Positions 51,822 to 62,835 of a stretch of 64,000 nucleotides of DNA are shown here, piece after piece. The notes under the pieces are model-generated. The model did not search any database, was not told the origin of the DNA, and saw only the letters and a program-made list of their open reading frames with translations. Origin of the DNA: Salidesulfovibrio onnuriiensis (lineage in GTDB: Bacteria > Desulfobacterota > Desulfovibrionia > Desulfovibrionales > Desulfovibrionaceae); NCBI RefSeq assembly GCF_008001235.1, contig NZ_CP040751.1:1533001-1597000 (forward strand), in the 5' to 3' direction. Both the position numbers and the translations under genes were made by a program. How positions within the stretch are numbered: position 1 is the stretch's first letter; every line of letters starts with the position of its first letter.

Positions 51822-52808
51822 ATGACACAGCAAATCACCGTCGAAGCCTTTTCCCGCAGTTGGCCCGTGGCCGGAAAATTCACCATTTCGCGCGGGTCGC
51901 GCACCGAGGCCGTGGTGGTCGAAGTGCATGTTTCGCACGGCGGTTTTACCGGCCGGGGCGAATGCGTTCCCTATGCCCGCTACAACGAGACCGTGGACGA
52001 AGTCATAGCCGATATCCTCACGGCCGGGAAGGAGCTGGAAGCCCCCGACCGCGAGGCCCTGCAGAAGCTGCTGCCTGCCGGGGCCGCGCGCAACGGCCTG
52101 GATTGCGCCCTGTGGGATCTGGAGGCCAAGATGCGGGGCACGTCCGCCGCATCGCTTCTGGCCATTTCCGGGCTGGGGCCGGTGCCCACGGCTTATACCC
52201 TGAGCCTGGATACGCCCGAGGCCATGAAGGACAAGGCCGCCCTGAACGCGGACCGGCCCGTGCTCAAGGTCAAGCTGGGCGGCGAGGGCGATCTGGAGCG
52301 GCTCCGGGCCGTGCATGAAGGCGCGCCCCGGGCCCGGCTGATCATCGACGCCAACGAGGCCTGGAGCGTGCAGGAATATCGCGATATGGTGCCCCGGCTT
52401 TCCGACCTGGGCGTGGCGCTCATCGAGCAGCCGTTCCCGGCGGGCGACGATTCGGTGCTGGCCGACCTGGCGCGGCCCATCACGGTCTGCGCGGACGAGT
52501 CCTGCCACGACCGGACCGATCTGCCCCGGCTCAAGGGACTTTACGACGCCATCAACATCAAGCTGGACAAGGCCGGCGGGCTTACCGAAGGCGCGGCCCT
52601 GCTGCACGAGGCCAAGGCCATGGGATTCCAGGTCATGACCGGCTGCATGCTCAGCACGTCCCTGTCCATGGCCCCGGCCATGCTCCTGGCCCAGCAGGCC
52701 GATTTCGTGGACCTGGACGGTCCGCTGCTTCTGGCCGACGATCACAGGCCCGGCATAGAGTACGAGGGAAGTCTCGCGTATCCTCCCGTAGCAGCATTAT
52801 GGGGGTAG
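51822..52808 (+). CDS. Dipeptide epimerase (L-Ala-D/L-Glu epimerase-like, enolase superfamily)
   Basis: A 328-residue enolase-superfamily enzyme. The capping-domain lid is followed by LKVKLGG with the catalytic KxK pair (about residues 147-149), then the metal ligands in IIDANEAW (about 175), IEQPFPAG (about 201) and CADESCHD (about 225), the second catalytic Lys in INIKLDKAGG near 250 and the substrate loop VDLDGPLLL near 302. This is the AEE branch, which epimerises L-Ala-D-Glu from murein or similar dipeptides. Next to a dipeptide permease it fits use of cell-wall peptides. A very strong terminator follows. Confidence 0.88.
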   Translation: MTQQITVEAFSRSWPVAGKFTISRGSRTEAVVVEVHVSHGGFTGRGECVPYARYNETVDEVIADILTAGKELEAPDREALQKLLPAGAARNGLDCALWDLEAKMRGTSAASLLAISGLGPVPTAYTLSLDTPEAMKDKAALNADRPVLKVKLGGEGDLERLRAVHEGAPRARLIIDANEAWSVQEYRDMVPRLSDLGVALIEQPFPAGDDSVLADLARPITVCADESCHDRTDLPRLKGLYDAINIKLDKAGGLTEGAALLHEAKAMGFQVMTGCMLSTSLSMAPAMLLAQQADFVDLDGPLLLADDHRPGIEYEGSLAYPPVAALWG

Positions 52809-52823
52809 GCAGCCGATAAGAGC

Positions 52824-52866
52824 GGGGCGCTGCCCCTGCACCTCGCCAAAGGGCTAATCCCTTTGG
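52824..52866 (+). repeat. Pair of small hairpins downstream of the epimerase gene
   Basis: GGGGC/GCCCC (52824-52836) is followed by CCAAAGGG/CCCTTTGG (52846-52866). The combination looks like a REP-type palindromic unit, but only one copy is present in the window. Confidence 0.5.
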
Positions 52867-52875
52867 AATCCGGAT

Positions 52876-52924
52876 AATAAACACGGCCATCCTCTCTCGT
52901 TGCGAGTGGATGGCCGTGTTTATT
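52876..52924 (+). terminator. Strong intrinsic terminator after the epimerase gene
   Basis: A perfect 17-base-pair stem, AATAAACACGGCCATCC with its complement, around a loop containing CTCGTTGCGAG. Confidence 0.9.
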
Positions 52925-52972
52925 TGATAGGGGATGCAAGGGGAATTATTCCCCTTGCCCGCCGGAGGCATG

Positions 52973-53002
52973 AAAAAAGCCCCTCTGTCAACAGAGGGGC
53001 TT
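52973..53002 (-). terminator. Intrinsic terminator of the dpp operon
   Basis: AAGCCCCTCTGT and ACAGAGGGGCTT pair around CA, followed by six Ts on the minus strand, 46 bases past the last transporter gene. Confidence 0.9.
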
Positions 53003-53047
53003 GGCCTTTTGGGCAGTAACGAAGTAATCGCGCTCTTCTTGGCAGCC

Positions 53048-54046
<999 letters not shown>

Positions 54047-54048
54047 GT

Positions 54049-55026
54049 CTAGTCCTCATACAGCCAGCAGCGCACCGGGTGCTTGCCGTCGGCGATCTTC
54101 AGTTCAGGCTCTTCCCGGGCGCAGCGTTCCGTGGCGTGGCGGCAGCGGTCGTGGAACCGGCAGCCCTGGGGCAGGTGCAGCAGGGAGGGAACCATGCCCG
54201 GAATGGTTTCCAGGCGTTCCTTTTCCTCGTGCCTGCCCAGGCCCGGGATGGAGCGCATCAGGCCGCGGGTGTACGGGTGCATGGGGTTGGTGAACAGCTC
54301 GCGCACGTCGGCCTGCTCCACCACGCGGCCCGCATACATGACCAGCACTTTTTGCGCGGTCTCTGCAATGACGCCCAGGTCGTGGGTGATGAGCTGGATG
54401 GCCGTGCCGGTCTCCTCGCGCAGCTTGTCCATGAGGTCCAGGATCTGGGCCTGGATGGTCACGTCCAGCGCGGTGGTGGGTTCGTCGGCAATGAGCAGCT
54501 TGGGCCTGCAGGCCAGGGCCATGGCGATCATGACGCGCTGGCGCATGCCGCCGCTCATCTGGTGCGGGTAGTCGTAGATGCGCGACCGGGGCGAGGGAAT
54601 CCCCACCTGGTCGAGCAGTTCCACGCCGCGTTCCAGGGCCGCCTTGCGGCTCAGTCCCTCGTGGAGCATGAGCGCCTCGGCGATCTGGTCGCCCACCCGG
54701 AAGACCGGGTTCAGCGAGGTCATGGGCTCCTGGAAGATCATGGAGATCTTGTTGCCCCGGACCTTGCGCATTTCCCTTTCGCTGAGGTCCAGCAGGTTCA
54801 CGCCGTCGAACTCGATTTTGCCCTCGACGATCTTTCCCGGAGGCTCCGGGATGAGGCGCATGACGGACAGGGCCGTGACCGACTTGCCGCAGCCGGATTC
54901 GCCGACAACGCCGAGGGTCTCGCCCGAATTGATCTGGTAGCTGACATCGCAGACCGCCTTGGCAACGCCGCGGTCCGTATAGAAGTAGGTGGACAGATTG
55001 TCCACGTTCAGTAACGGTTTGGTCAT
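54049..55026 (-). CDS. dppD: Dipeptide/oligopeptide ABC transporter ATP-binding protein
   Basis: A 325-residue ATPase. Walker [16 protein letters not shown] near residue 40, signature [15 protein letters not shown] near 155, Walker [13 protein letters not shown] near 178 and the C-terminal cysteine block [18 protein letters not shown]. It pairs with DppF to power the permease DppBC. Confidence 0.94.
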   Translation of the reverse strand: MTKPLLNVDNLSTYFYTDRGVAKAVCDVSYQINSGETLGVVGESGCGKSVTALSVMRLIPEPPGKIVEGKIEFDGVNLLDLSEREMRKVRGNKISMIFQEPMTSLNPVFRVGDQIAEALMLHEGLSRKAALERGVELLDQVGIPSPRSRIYDYPHQMSGGMRQRVMIAMALACRPKLLIADEPTTALDVTIQAQILDLMDKLREETGTAIQLITHDLGVIAETAQKVLVMYAGRVVEQADVRELFTNPMHPYTRGLMRSIPGLGRHEEKERLETIPGMVPSLLHLPQGCRFHDRCRHATERCAREEPELKIADGKHPVRCWLYED

Positions 55027-55038
55027 TTCTCGCTCCCC

Positions 55039-55935
55039 CTAATCCCTGAGCCTCGGGTCCAGCGCGTCACGCAGGCCGTCGCCGAGCAGGTTGAATCCAA
55101 GCACTGCCAACAGGATCATGATGCCGGGGAAGGTGACCACCCACCAGGCGCGCAGGATGAGTGCGCGGCCGCTGGCCAGCATGGCGCCCCATTCCGGGGT
55201 CGGCGGCTGTGCGCCCAGGCCCAGGAAGCTCAGGGCCGCCGCCTCCAGGATGGCGGAGGCGAAACCCAGCGTGGTCTGGACGATGAGCGGCGCCAGACAG
55301 TTGGGCAGGATATGGATGAAGATCAGGCGGAAGTCCGAGGCCCCGAGGGAGCGCGCGGCCTGCACGTAGTCCTTGGAGTATTCCTCCAGTACGGACCCGC
55401 GCACGATGCGCGCGTAGCGGGGTATGGAGACCACGCCGATGGCGATCATGGCGTTTTCCAGGCTGGGCCCGAGAAAGGCCACGATGACGATGGCCAGCAG
55501 GATGCTCGGGATGGCCAGCAGGATGTCCATGACGCGCATGATGACGATATCGGTCCAGCCCCTGTAGAAGCCCGCAACGGCCCCGGCGATGGTGCCGAAG
55601 AACAGGGAGATGGACACGGACACGGTGCCCACGATCATGGAGATGCGCGCGCCGTAGATGATGCGCGAGAGCAGGTCGCGGCCGAAGTCGTCGGTGCCCA
55701 GGAAAAAGCCCTCGGCGGCCTTGGGTTCCCAGAAGGGCGGCTTCAGCTTGGTGTACAGGGACTGCTCGAACGGGTCCTTGGGCGCGAGCCACTGGCCGAA
55801 CAGGGCCAGGATGACGAACACGCCGACAATGACGAGCCCCACCACCGCGGTGCGGTTCTTGTGCAGGCGCATGAGCGCTTCCACAATGGGCGAGTGGGAC
55901 GAGTAGGTTGCTTTTTTCGCTGCGATTTCGGACAT
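55039..55935 (-). CDS. dppC: Dipeptide ABC transporter permease
   Basis: A 298-residue permease with six helices. The N-terminal OppC-type block LHKNRTAVVGLVIVGVFVIL and the EAA loop ARSLGASDFRLIFIHILPN (coupling helix to the ATPase) are diagnostic. ATG 55935 is chosen for AAGGTG upstream and because it keeps the gap to dppB at two bases; an earlier start overlaps dppB. Confidence 0.93.
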   Translation of the reverse strand: MSEIAAKKATYSSHSPIVEALMRLHKNRTAVVGLVIVGVFVILALFGQWLAPKDPFEQSLYTKLKPPFWEPKAAEGFFLGTDDFGRDLLSRIIYGARISMIVGTVSVSISLFFGTIAGAVAGFYRGWTDIVIMRVMDILLAIPSILLAIVIVAFLGPSLENAMIAIGVVSIPRYARIVRGSVLEEYSKDYVQAARSLGASDFRLIFIHILPNCLAPLIVQTTLGFASAILEAAALSFLGLGAQPPTPEWGAMLASGRALILRAWWVVTFPGIMILLAVLGFNLLGDGLRDALDPRLRD

Positions 55936-55937
55936 GG

Positions 55938-56939
55938 CTACACCTTGATCCTCGGGTTGATCCATGCGTACGTGATATCCACGAGCAGGTTGATGAGCAC
56001 GAAGATGAAGGCGATGATCATGGTGCCGCCCTGTACCGCGTTGAAGTCACGGGCATAGACCGAATGCAGCAGCCAGGAACCGATGCCCGGCCAGGCGAAG
56101 ATGGTCTCCGTGAGGATGGCCCCGCCCAGTAGGATGGAGAACTGGAGCCCGATGATGGTCACCACCGGGATGAGCGCGTTCCGCAGGGCGTGCTTGTAGT
56201 GCACGATGCGCGGGGAAAGCCCCTTGGCCTTGGCCGTGCGGATGTAGTCCTGCCGCAGGACCTCGAGCATGGAGGAACGGGTCATGCGGGCGATGATGGC
56301 CATGGGAATGGTGCTCAGGGTGAAGGCGGGCATGATGAGGTGATGCAGTGCGTCCTTGAACGCGGCCCAGTTGCCCTGGAGGATGGAGTCCACCAGATAG
56401 AGGTGGGTGATGGGCTCGAGCACGATGTCGTAGCTCAACCGCCCGGAAAGGGGCAGCCACCCGAGTTTCACCGAGAAAATGATCATGAGCACCAACCCCA
56501 ACCAGAAGATTGGCATTGATACCCCTATGAGCGAGAGCACCATCGATCCGTAGTCGAAGAGCGAGTATTGTCGCGTGGCCGACACGATCCCCGCCAGCAT
56601 GCCGAAGACGATGGCGAAGACGATGGCCACCATGGACAGCTCAATGGTGGCCGGGAAATGTTCCTTGATTTCGGTGGTGATTTTTTCGTTGGTGCGCAGG
56701 GCGCGGCCCAGGTCGCCCTGCACCAGGCGGCTGATGAACCGGCCGTACTGCACGTGCAGGGGCTGGTCCAGGCCCAGCTGGTGCCTGAGTTCCTTGAGTG
56801 AGTTCTCGTTGGCGCGCTCCCCGAGCATCATCTCGGCCGGGTCGCCCGGCACGAGGTGAATCATCAGGAAGATGAGCACGGACAGCCCGAGAAGAGTCGG
56901 GATGACCTGCGCCAATTTCTTGAGGATGTAATACAGCAA
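55938..56939 (-). CDS. dppB: Dipeptide ABC transporter permease
   Basis: A 333-residue permease with six helices. LLYYILKKLAQVIPTLLGLSVLIF is the usual first segment (read in parts), and the EAA-type loop TAKAKGLSPRIVHYKHALRN near residue 220 contacts the ATPase. PGDPAEMMLGE near 35 is the family motif of the periplasmic loop. Confidence 0.93.
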   Translation of the reverse strand: MLYYILKKLAQVIPTLLGLSVLIFLMIHLVPGDPAEMMLGERANENSLKELRHQLGLDQPLHVQYGRFISRLVQGDLGRALRTNEKITTEIKEHFPATIELSMVAIVFAIVFGMLAGIVSATRQYSLFDYGSMVLSLIGVSMPIFWLGLVLMIIFSVKLGWLPLSGRLSYDIVLEPITHLYLVDSILQGNWAAFKDALHHLIMPAFTLSTIPMAIIARMTRSSMLEVLRQDYIRTAKAKGLSPRIVHYKHALRNALIPVVTIIGLQFSILLGGAILTETIFAWPGIGSWLLHSVYARDFNAVQGGTMIIAFIFVLINLLVDITYAWINPRIKV

Positions 56940-56961
56940 AATGGTCTCTACTTTATTGAAG

Positions 56962-56991
56962 CGGCAGGGGCGGTCGGAACCACCCCTGCCG
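56962..56991 (-). terminator. Intercistronic hairpin between dppA and dppB
   Basis: CGGCAGGGG and CCCCTGCCG pair with inner GGT/ACC and one mismatch; no T run follows. Such hairpins commonly stabilise the binding-protein message and lower expression of the downstream permease genes. Confidence 0.65.
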
Positions 56992-57025
56992 GATATTGCA
57001 TTTGTTCAATCAAGCCGGAGGCTTG

Positions 57026-58636
57026 CTACTTCAGCCAGACCTTGTGGAAGTACACGCTGGTGGTCGGGTGCAGCTTGAAGTCCTGCACGCGCTTGCTCTG
57101 CGGCTGGGCCACGATGGAGTGGGCCATGTTGATCATGGCGACTTCGTCGTGGATGATCTGCTGGGCGCGGCGGTAGATCTCGGTGCGCTTGGCCTTGTCG
57201 GTCACTTCGCGGCCCTGGACCATCAGGTTGTGGTATTCCTCGTTCTTGAACTGGGTGCGGACGTTGGGGTCGGCCAGGCCGTCCAGCAGCACTGCCAGGA
57301 AGTTGTCCGGGTCGCCGTTGTCGCCGGTCCAGCCGAGCTGGAACAGGTCCATGCTGGGATCCTGGGTGCGCTGCTTCTTGAGGTAGGTGCCCCATTCCAT
57401 GGTCACGAGTTCCACTTCGATGCCGAGCTTCTTGAGGTCGGCCTGGAGGGCTTCACCCACTTTCATGCCGGAGGGGTTGTAGGGGCGAGGCACGGGCATG
57501 CACCACAGGGTGATCTTGTCCTGGCCGGCTTCCTTCAGCTTGTCGAAGAAGCCTGCTTCCTGGAGCAGGGCCTTGCCCTTTTCGATGTTGTACTCGTAGT
57601 CGACGATGTCGTTGTTGTAGCTCCACAGGTTCGGCGGAATGGTGTTCTTGGCCGGGATGCCCATGCCGTAGTAGATGTTGTCCACGATGGCGGGCTTGTT
57701 CACGGCGTGGGCGATTGCCTGGCGCACGCGGGCGTCCTGCCACAGGGGCTTGGTGTGGTTGAAGCCCATGTAGCCGATGTTCATGCCCGGCTGGGTGATG
57801 ACGGCCAGGTTCGGGTCGGCTTCGGCCAGTTCAACATCTTCGGGATTGGGGTACTGGCAGATGTGGATGTTGCCCTGCTTGAGTTCCAGGAAGCGGACCG
57901 AGCTTTCGGGGATGACGCGGAAGATGACCCTGTCGAGGTACGGTGCGCCGTCCCAGTAGTCGTCGTTGCGTTCCAGGATGATGCGGTCGTTCTTCATCCA
58001 CTTGACGAACTTGAACGGGCCGGTGCCCACGGGGTGGGTGATGTAGTCGGCGCCGTACTTGAGCACCGCGGTGGGGCTGACGATGTCCGCGAAGTCCATG
58101 GCCATGTTGGCGATGAACGGGGCTTCGGGCTTTTTCAGCTTGTAGACCACGGTGGAGTCGTCGGTGGCGGTGATGGACTCGACCAGGTCGTCCATGATCA
58201 TGGACAGCCAGTATTCCGGAGCCGGGGCATCGGTGGGCCATGCCCATTCCTTCTGGAAGAATTTGCAGCCGGACTTGTCCTTCATCTGACGGCCGTGGGA
58301 AAAGACGACCGCGTCGGCGTTGAAGTCGGTTCCGTCATGGAACTTGACGCCCTTGCGCAGATGGAAGGTGTAGGTCTTTCCGTCCGGGGAGATGTCCCAG
58401 GATTCGGCCAGGCCGGGTTTCAGGTCGGTGCTTTCCGGCTCGAAGCCCACCAGGGCGTCGTAGACGTTGTCGCAGACCATGAAGGAGTTGCCGTCGGTCT
58501 CGTAGGCGGGGTCGAGGCCCGGGCTGTCGGCCCCGCGGCCCATGACGATGGTGCCGCCCTTTTTCGGGGCTGCGAATGCGGAGCCGGTCATGGCCATGAC
58601 GGCTACCATTGCAATCAACAGAGCTTTTTTGAACAT
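57026..58636 (-). CDS. dppA: Periplasmic peptide-binding protein of the dpp transporter
   Basis: A 536-residue solute-binding protein of family 5. The signal peptide is about residues 1-22 ([18 protein letters not shown]). [41 protein letters not shown] and DVVLS-like blocks, then [18 protein letters not shown], are the SBP_bac_5 features. It should recognise dipeptides or short peptides and is the first gene of dppABCDF. Confidence 0.93.
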   Translation of the reverse strand: MFKKALLIAMVAVMAMTGSAFAAPKKGGTIVMGRGADSPGLDPAYETDGNSFMVCDNVYDALVGFEPESTDLKPGLAESWDISPDGKTYTFHLRKGVKFHDGTDFNADAVVFSHGRQMKDKSGCKFFQKEWAWPTDAPAPEYWLSMIMDDLVESITATDDSTVVYKLKKPEAPFIANMAMDFADIVSPTAVLKYGADYITHPVGTGPFKFVKWMKNDRIILERNDDYWDGAPYLDRVIFRVIPESSVRFLELKQGNIHICQYPNPEDVELAEADPNLAVITQPGMNIGYMGFNHTKPLWQDARVRQAIAHAVNKPAIVDNIYYGMGIPAKNTIPPNLWSYNNDIVDYEYNIEKGKALLQEAGFFDKLKEAGQDKITLWCMPVPRPYNPSGMKVGEALQADLKKLGIEVELVTMEWGTYLKKQRTQDPSMDLFQLGWTGDNGDPDNFLAVLLDGLADPNVRTQFKNEEYHNLMVQGREVTDKAKRTEIYRRAQQIIHDEVAMINMAHSIVAQPQSKRVQDFKLHPTTSVYFHKVWLK

Positions 58637-58822
58637 TCAAACCTCCAACGGATCGAGTTCAGGTTCAGAACGAAGATGAATGCCTCCATCATCTCTCACC
58701 ATTCATCGTTCGGCATGCGACAGCGGGCCGCCCGATGATTTTCAAACATGCGTTCTCCGACATACCTTAAATCGGCTCGTTAGGAAAGGGTCGCGCTTGG
58801 GTTTCTCGTTGTTGTTCGCGGC

Positions 58823-59911
58823 CTAATTTTCGTTTTCCAGTTCAATGACAAGCTTTTGTAACGTTTCGGACAATGTGCCGATGCTGGAGATGGAAACGCA
58901 TTCGTTGGCCCCGTGGATGGAGCCGAAGACCTCCGCGCCCCAGACCACGCCGGCCATGCCGTTGGGCTCCAGGTAGCGCGCGTCGCTGGCCCCGTGTTCC
59001 TGTACGCGCTCGGCCCCGGAAAGCTCCAGGAGCCGGTCCGTGTATTTCGAGGCCGGGGAGGCGAAGACCGGGTCGATGCGCATCACCTCCACCTCGCCGT
59101 TCACGGCGTCGCGGATCTGCGCCACGAGCGCCTCGGGATCGTCGTTGTCGGTGTAGCGGATGTTGAACTGGCCCACGGCCACGTCGGGAACCTGGTTGAT
59201 GGATTCGCCCGCGCGGACGATGCCGAAGTTGACGGTGCGGTGCCAGTGTTCCTCGTTTTCCTCGGTGAACAGCGCCTTGAGGGATTCCCAGTCGCGGATC
59301 AGGGCCTCGATGGCGTTGTGTCCCAGCCAGGGGCGCGCCCCGTGGGCTGCGGTTCCCCGGGCCGTGATAGTCATGTTGATGATGCCCTTTTCCTTGAGCA
59401 CCATGCGCTGGGGCGACCCGCCGTCCAGGGCGATGACATAGTCGGCCTGGACCTTGGTCAGGGCATGGCCCGCGCCGTCGGGCCCGCCGGTTTCCTCGTC
59501 GCCGGTGATGAGCACGCCCAGGGCCATGTCCTTGCGGTCCTTGCCCTGTGCGCGCAGGGCGGCGAGGCGTTCGCGGAAAAGAACCAGCGAGAGGGCGGCC
59601 GCGTACTTGTCGTCGCCCGCGCCCCTGCCGAAGAGCTTGTCCCCCTCGATGCGCGGCTCGAAGAGCTTTTCCTCGGCGTCCACCACGTCGATGTGGGACA
59701 TGAGCATGAGCCGGGCGCGCTTGCCTGCCTCGGGCATGATCGCAATGGACGGCACGCCGTTGTGTTCCAGGTATTCGCCTTCCATGTCGTGCTTTTTGCA
59801 CCAGTCCAGGATGAACCGGGCGCAGGCCCGGGTTTCCTCGGGCCTGGAGTGCATGGTCTTGAATCGGATCAGGTAGCTGGTCAGCTGGATGATTTCGTCG
59901 AGCATTGTCAT
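58823..59911 (-). CDS. M20-family peptidase (dipeptidase-like)
   Basis: A 362-residue zinc peptidase. Metal ligands are in LMLMSHIDVVDAEEKLF (His/Asp, about residues 72-75), GRGAGDDKYAAALS (Asp, about 96), TGDEETGG with catalytic Glu near 137, and the C-terminal GSIHGANECV near 335. The domain between is the lid for substrate selection. Together with DppABCDF it can split imported peptides. Its stop is followed by dppA after about 185 bases and its start is 17 bases from the kbl stop, on the same strand. Confidence 0.88.
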   Translation of the reverse strand: MTMLDEIIQLTSYLIRFKTMHSRPEETRACARFILDWCKKHDMEGEYLEHNGVPSIAIMPEAGKRARLMLMSHIDVVDAEEKLFEPRIEGDKLFGRGAGDDKYAAALSLVLFRERLAALRAQGKDRKDMALGVLITGDEETGGPDGAGHALTKVQADYVIALDGGSPQRMVLKEKGIINMTITARGTAAHGARPWLGHNAIEALIRDWESLKALFTEENEEHWHRTVNFGIVRAGESINQVPDVAVGQFNIRYTDNDDPEALVAQIRDAVNGEVEVMRIDPVFASPASKYTDRLLELSGAERVQEHGASDARYLEPNGMAGVVWGAEVFGSIHGANECVSISSIGTLSETLQKLVIELENEN

Positions 59912-59927
59912 GGTTGATCCCGCGGGG

Positions 59928-61118
<1,191 letters not shown>

Positions 61119-61176
61119 TTCAATCTCCATGTATGGTAAAGAATTCGCAAAATGAATAAATAATAATTGCTTGTAC

Positions 61177-61194
61177 GATAATATCGATACTATC
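61177..61194. promoter_or_regulatory. Tandem GATANTATC palindromes between kbl and the Lrp-type regulator
   Basis: GATAATATC (61177-61185) and GATACTATC (61186-61194) are adjacent near-perfect palindromes in the 236-base divergent promoter region. They are candidate operators for the regulator itself. Confidence 0.5.
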
Positions 61195-61354
61195 CATTTC
61201 CACTATCCGCAACAACGGTGGGGCCCGGGACGCGGCTTCCCGGGGCAAATTGACGAACGCGCAGAAAAGTGGCTATAAATTAAACCATTGCGCGAATGAG
61301 AGAGCGCGCACAGCACCCGCCACCGCCACACAAGCTGTCACAGAGAGGGAGTTT

Positions 61355-61819
61355 ATGGTCAAGAAAAAACAACTGACCCTGGACGAGATCGATCACAAGA
61401 TCATCCAGGAATTGCAGGAGAACGGACGCGAGTCGTACAAGAACATCGCCCGCAAGCTCAATGTTTCCGACGGCACGGTGCGCCTGCGCACCGAGCGCAT
61501 GATACGCGAGGGGTATCTGCGCATCACCGCCTCGGTGAATCCGCTCTTTTTTGAAAACACCCTGACCGCCATGATCGGCATCAACCTGCGCAACCCCGCG
61601 CACCGCGAGATCATGGAGGAGATCGGCAAGCTGCCCGCCGTGCAGTCGGTCATCAACGTCACGGGCCGTTACGACCTGATCATCGAGGTCTTCGTGCAGT
61701 CCCGGCGGGACATGCACCGTTTCCTGGTGGAAGAGTTGGCCAACATTACGGACATCACCTCCACCGAATCGTTCATTTATCTGGAAGCCATCGACAAGTG
61801 GGTTGAACTCAAGGTCTGA
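61355..61819 (+). CDS. Lrp/AsnC-family transcriptional regulator
   Basis: A 154-residue feast-famine regulator. The N-terminal helix-turn-helix is DEIDHKIIQELQENGRESY to LNVSDGTVRLRTERMI (about residues 8-45). The C-terminal RAM domain (LTAMIGINLRN, then VTGRYDLIIEVFV) binds an amino acid. The divergent location to kbl suggests threonine or glycine as the signal; that is inference. ATG 61355 follows GAGGGAG; upstream sequence is not protein-like. Confidence 0.92.
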   Translation: MVKKKQLTLDEIDHKIIQELQENGRESYKNIARKLNVSDGTVRLRTERMIREGYLRITASVNPLFFENTLTAMIGINLRNPAHREIMEEIGKLPAVQSVINVTGRYDLIIEVFVQSRRDMHRFLVEELANITDITSTESFIYLEAIDKWVELKV

Positions 61820-61848
61820 TCGGTTTTCATAAACGCACGATTGATTCG

Positions 61849-61934
61849 TTGCTGCCAAAAGCCAGCTCCTCGCGTATGGATTCATGCGCTTCGGGCTGGC
61901 TTTTTTTGTTCCTTGCGTTCGCGCATTTTTAACA
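61849..61934 (+). repeat. Copy D of the structured intergenic repeat
   Basis: Outer arms AAAAGCCAGC (61857-61866) and GCTGGCTTTT (61895-61904) pair perfectly over ten bases and a run of seven Ts ends the second arm. Inner arms GCGTAT/ATGCGC pair with one G-T. It begins 30 bases after the regulator stop and could end its transcript. Confidence 0.8.
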
Positions 61935-62045
61935 CTTTGTGTTTTTTTATAAAAAAAGGCCGCTCCATGGGGGGCGGTTTTTCTGTGTTCAATATAATGG
62001 AATTCTGTCCGCATGTCGGCGACAGTGTGCATAAGGGACATTCTT

Positions 62046-62771
62046 ATGAAAAAACTACCCATTCTTGCCATGTGCGCGCTGCTGATGCTGCTGGGGTTGT
62101 CTTTGGCAATCGCCCAGAATCCCAAGCCGTACCGTATGGTCTGCTATCATATTCCCTATCTGGTGGACGACGCAGAGTATGGCGCATTCATTCTTCTTTT
62201 CCAGGAGGCGGCCCGGCGGGCGGGGGTGACCTACACCATGGAGATGCTTCCCACCAAGCGGGCCATGCGTTTTTTCGAGGATGGGGAGGCCATGGGCATT
62301 GTTCCGGCCCTTCGCACGACCCTTGAAAAGGACGCTGCATTGACCCGGCAGATATTCATCAAGAAGATTGTCGCCTTTGTCAGAAAAGGCTCTCCCATCT
62401 TGCGGTCCATCAAGGATTTGGCCGGGAAGAAGGTCGGTTTGACCCGAGGGTTTTCCTATCCCGGTTCCATTACAAAAAACAGAAGAATTCTCATCGATTA
62501 TGCGGACACCACCGAGGGGAGCCTCAAGAAGCTGGCCGACGGGCGTCTCGATGTGGTTGTGGCCGACGGGTACACGGCCTTTTACGCCATGAAGGAATTG
62601 CAGTTGAACGATTTGGATTTTGATCTTTCCGCCGTGCTCAACATGCAGCCGGTGTTCATCGCCTTCCAGCCCACGGAGGAAGGCAGGGAGTTGGCCGAGA
62701 AGATATCGCGGGCCATCGACTCCATGGAGGCGGACGGAAGCATGCAGGAAATTCTGCCCGACATGAATTAA
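62046..62771 (+). CDS. Periplasmic solute-binding protein, family 3 type
   Basis: A 241-residue exported protein. The signal peptide is about residues 1-23 (LPILAMCALLMLLGLSLAIA). LPTKRAMRFFEDGEAMGIVPAL near residue 65 and LRSIKDLAGKKVGLTRGFSYP near 120 fit the same family as the protein at 44408. RLDVVVADGYTAFYAMKEL near 180 is the hinge return. No transporter genes flank it. ATG 62046 comes after AAGGGA; an ATG at 62013 lacks a ribosome binding site. Confidence 0.85.
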   Translation: MKKLPILAMCALLMLLGLSLAIAQNPKPYRMVCYHIPYLVDDAEYGAFILLFQEAARRAGVTYTMEMLPTKRAMRFFEDGEAMGIVPALRTTLEKDAALTRQIFIKKIVAFVRKGSPILRSIKDLAGKKVGLTRGFSYPGSITKNRRILIDYADTTEGSLKKLADGRLDVVVADGYTAFYAMKELQLNDLDFDLSAVLNMQPVFIAFQPTEEGRELAEKISRAIDSMEADGSMQEILPDMN

Positions 62772-62780
62772 ACGGGATAC

Positions 62781-62816
62781 AAAAAAAGGCCGCTCCAAAC
62801 GGAGCGGCCTTTTTTT
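62781..62816. terminator. Bidirectional intrinsic terminator
   Basis: AAAAAAAGGCCGCTCC and GGAGCGGCCTTTTTTT pair around AAAC between convergent genes. A related AAAAAAAGGCCGCTCC block occurs near 61954, upstream of the same gene. Confidence 0.9.
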
Positions 62817-62835
62817 GTTTGCGTTGATGGACAGG

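Noticed and set aside
52938..52958. CAAGGGGAATTATTCCCCTTG palindrome as a further terminator
   Set aside because: It has no T run, sits between two excellent terminators and could be a by-product of a palindromic spacer; left unassigned.
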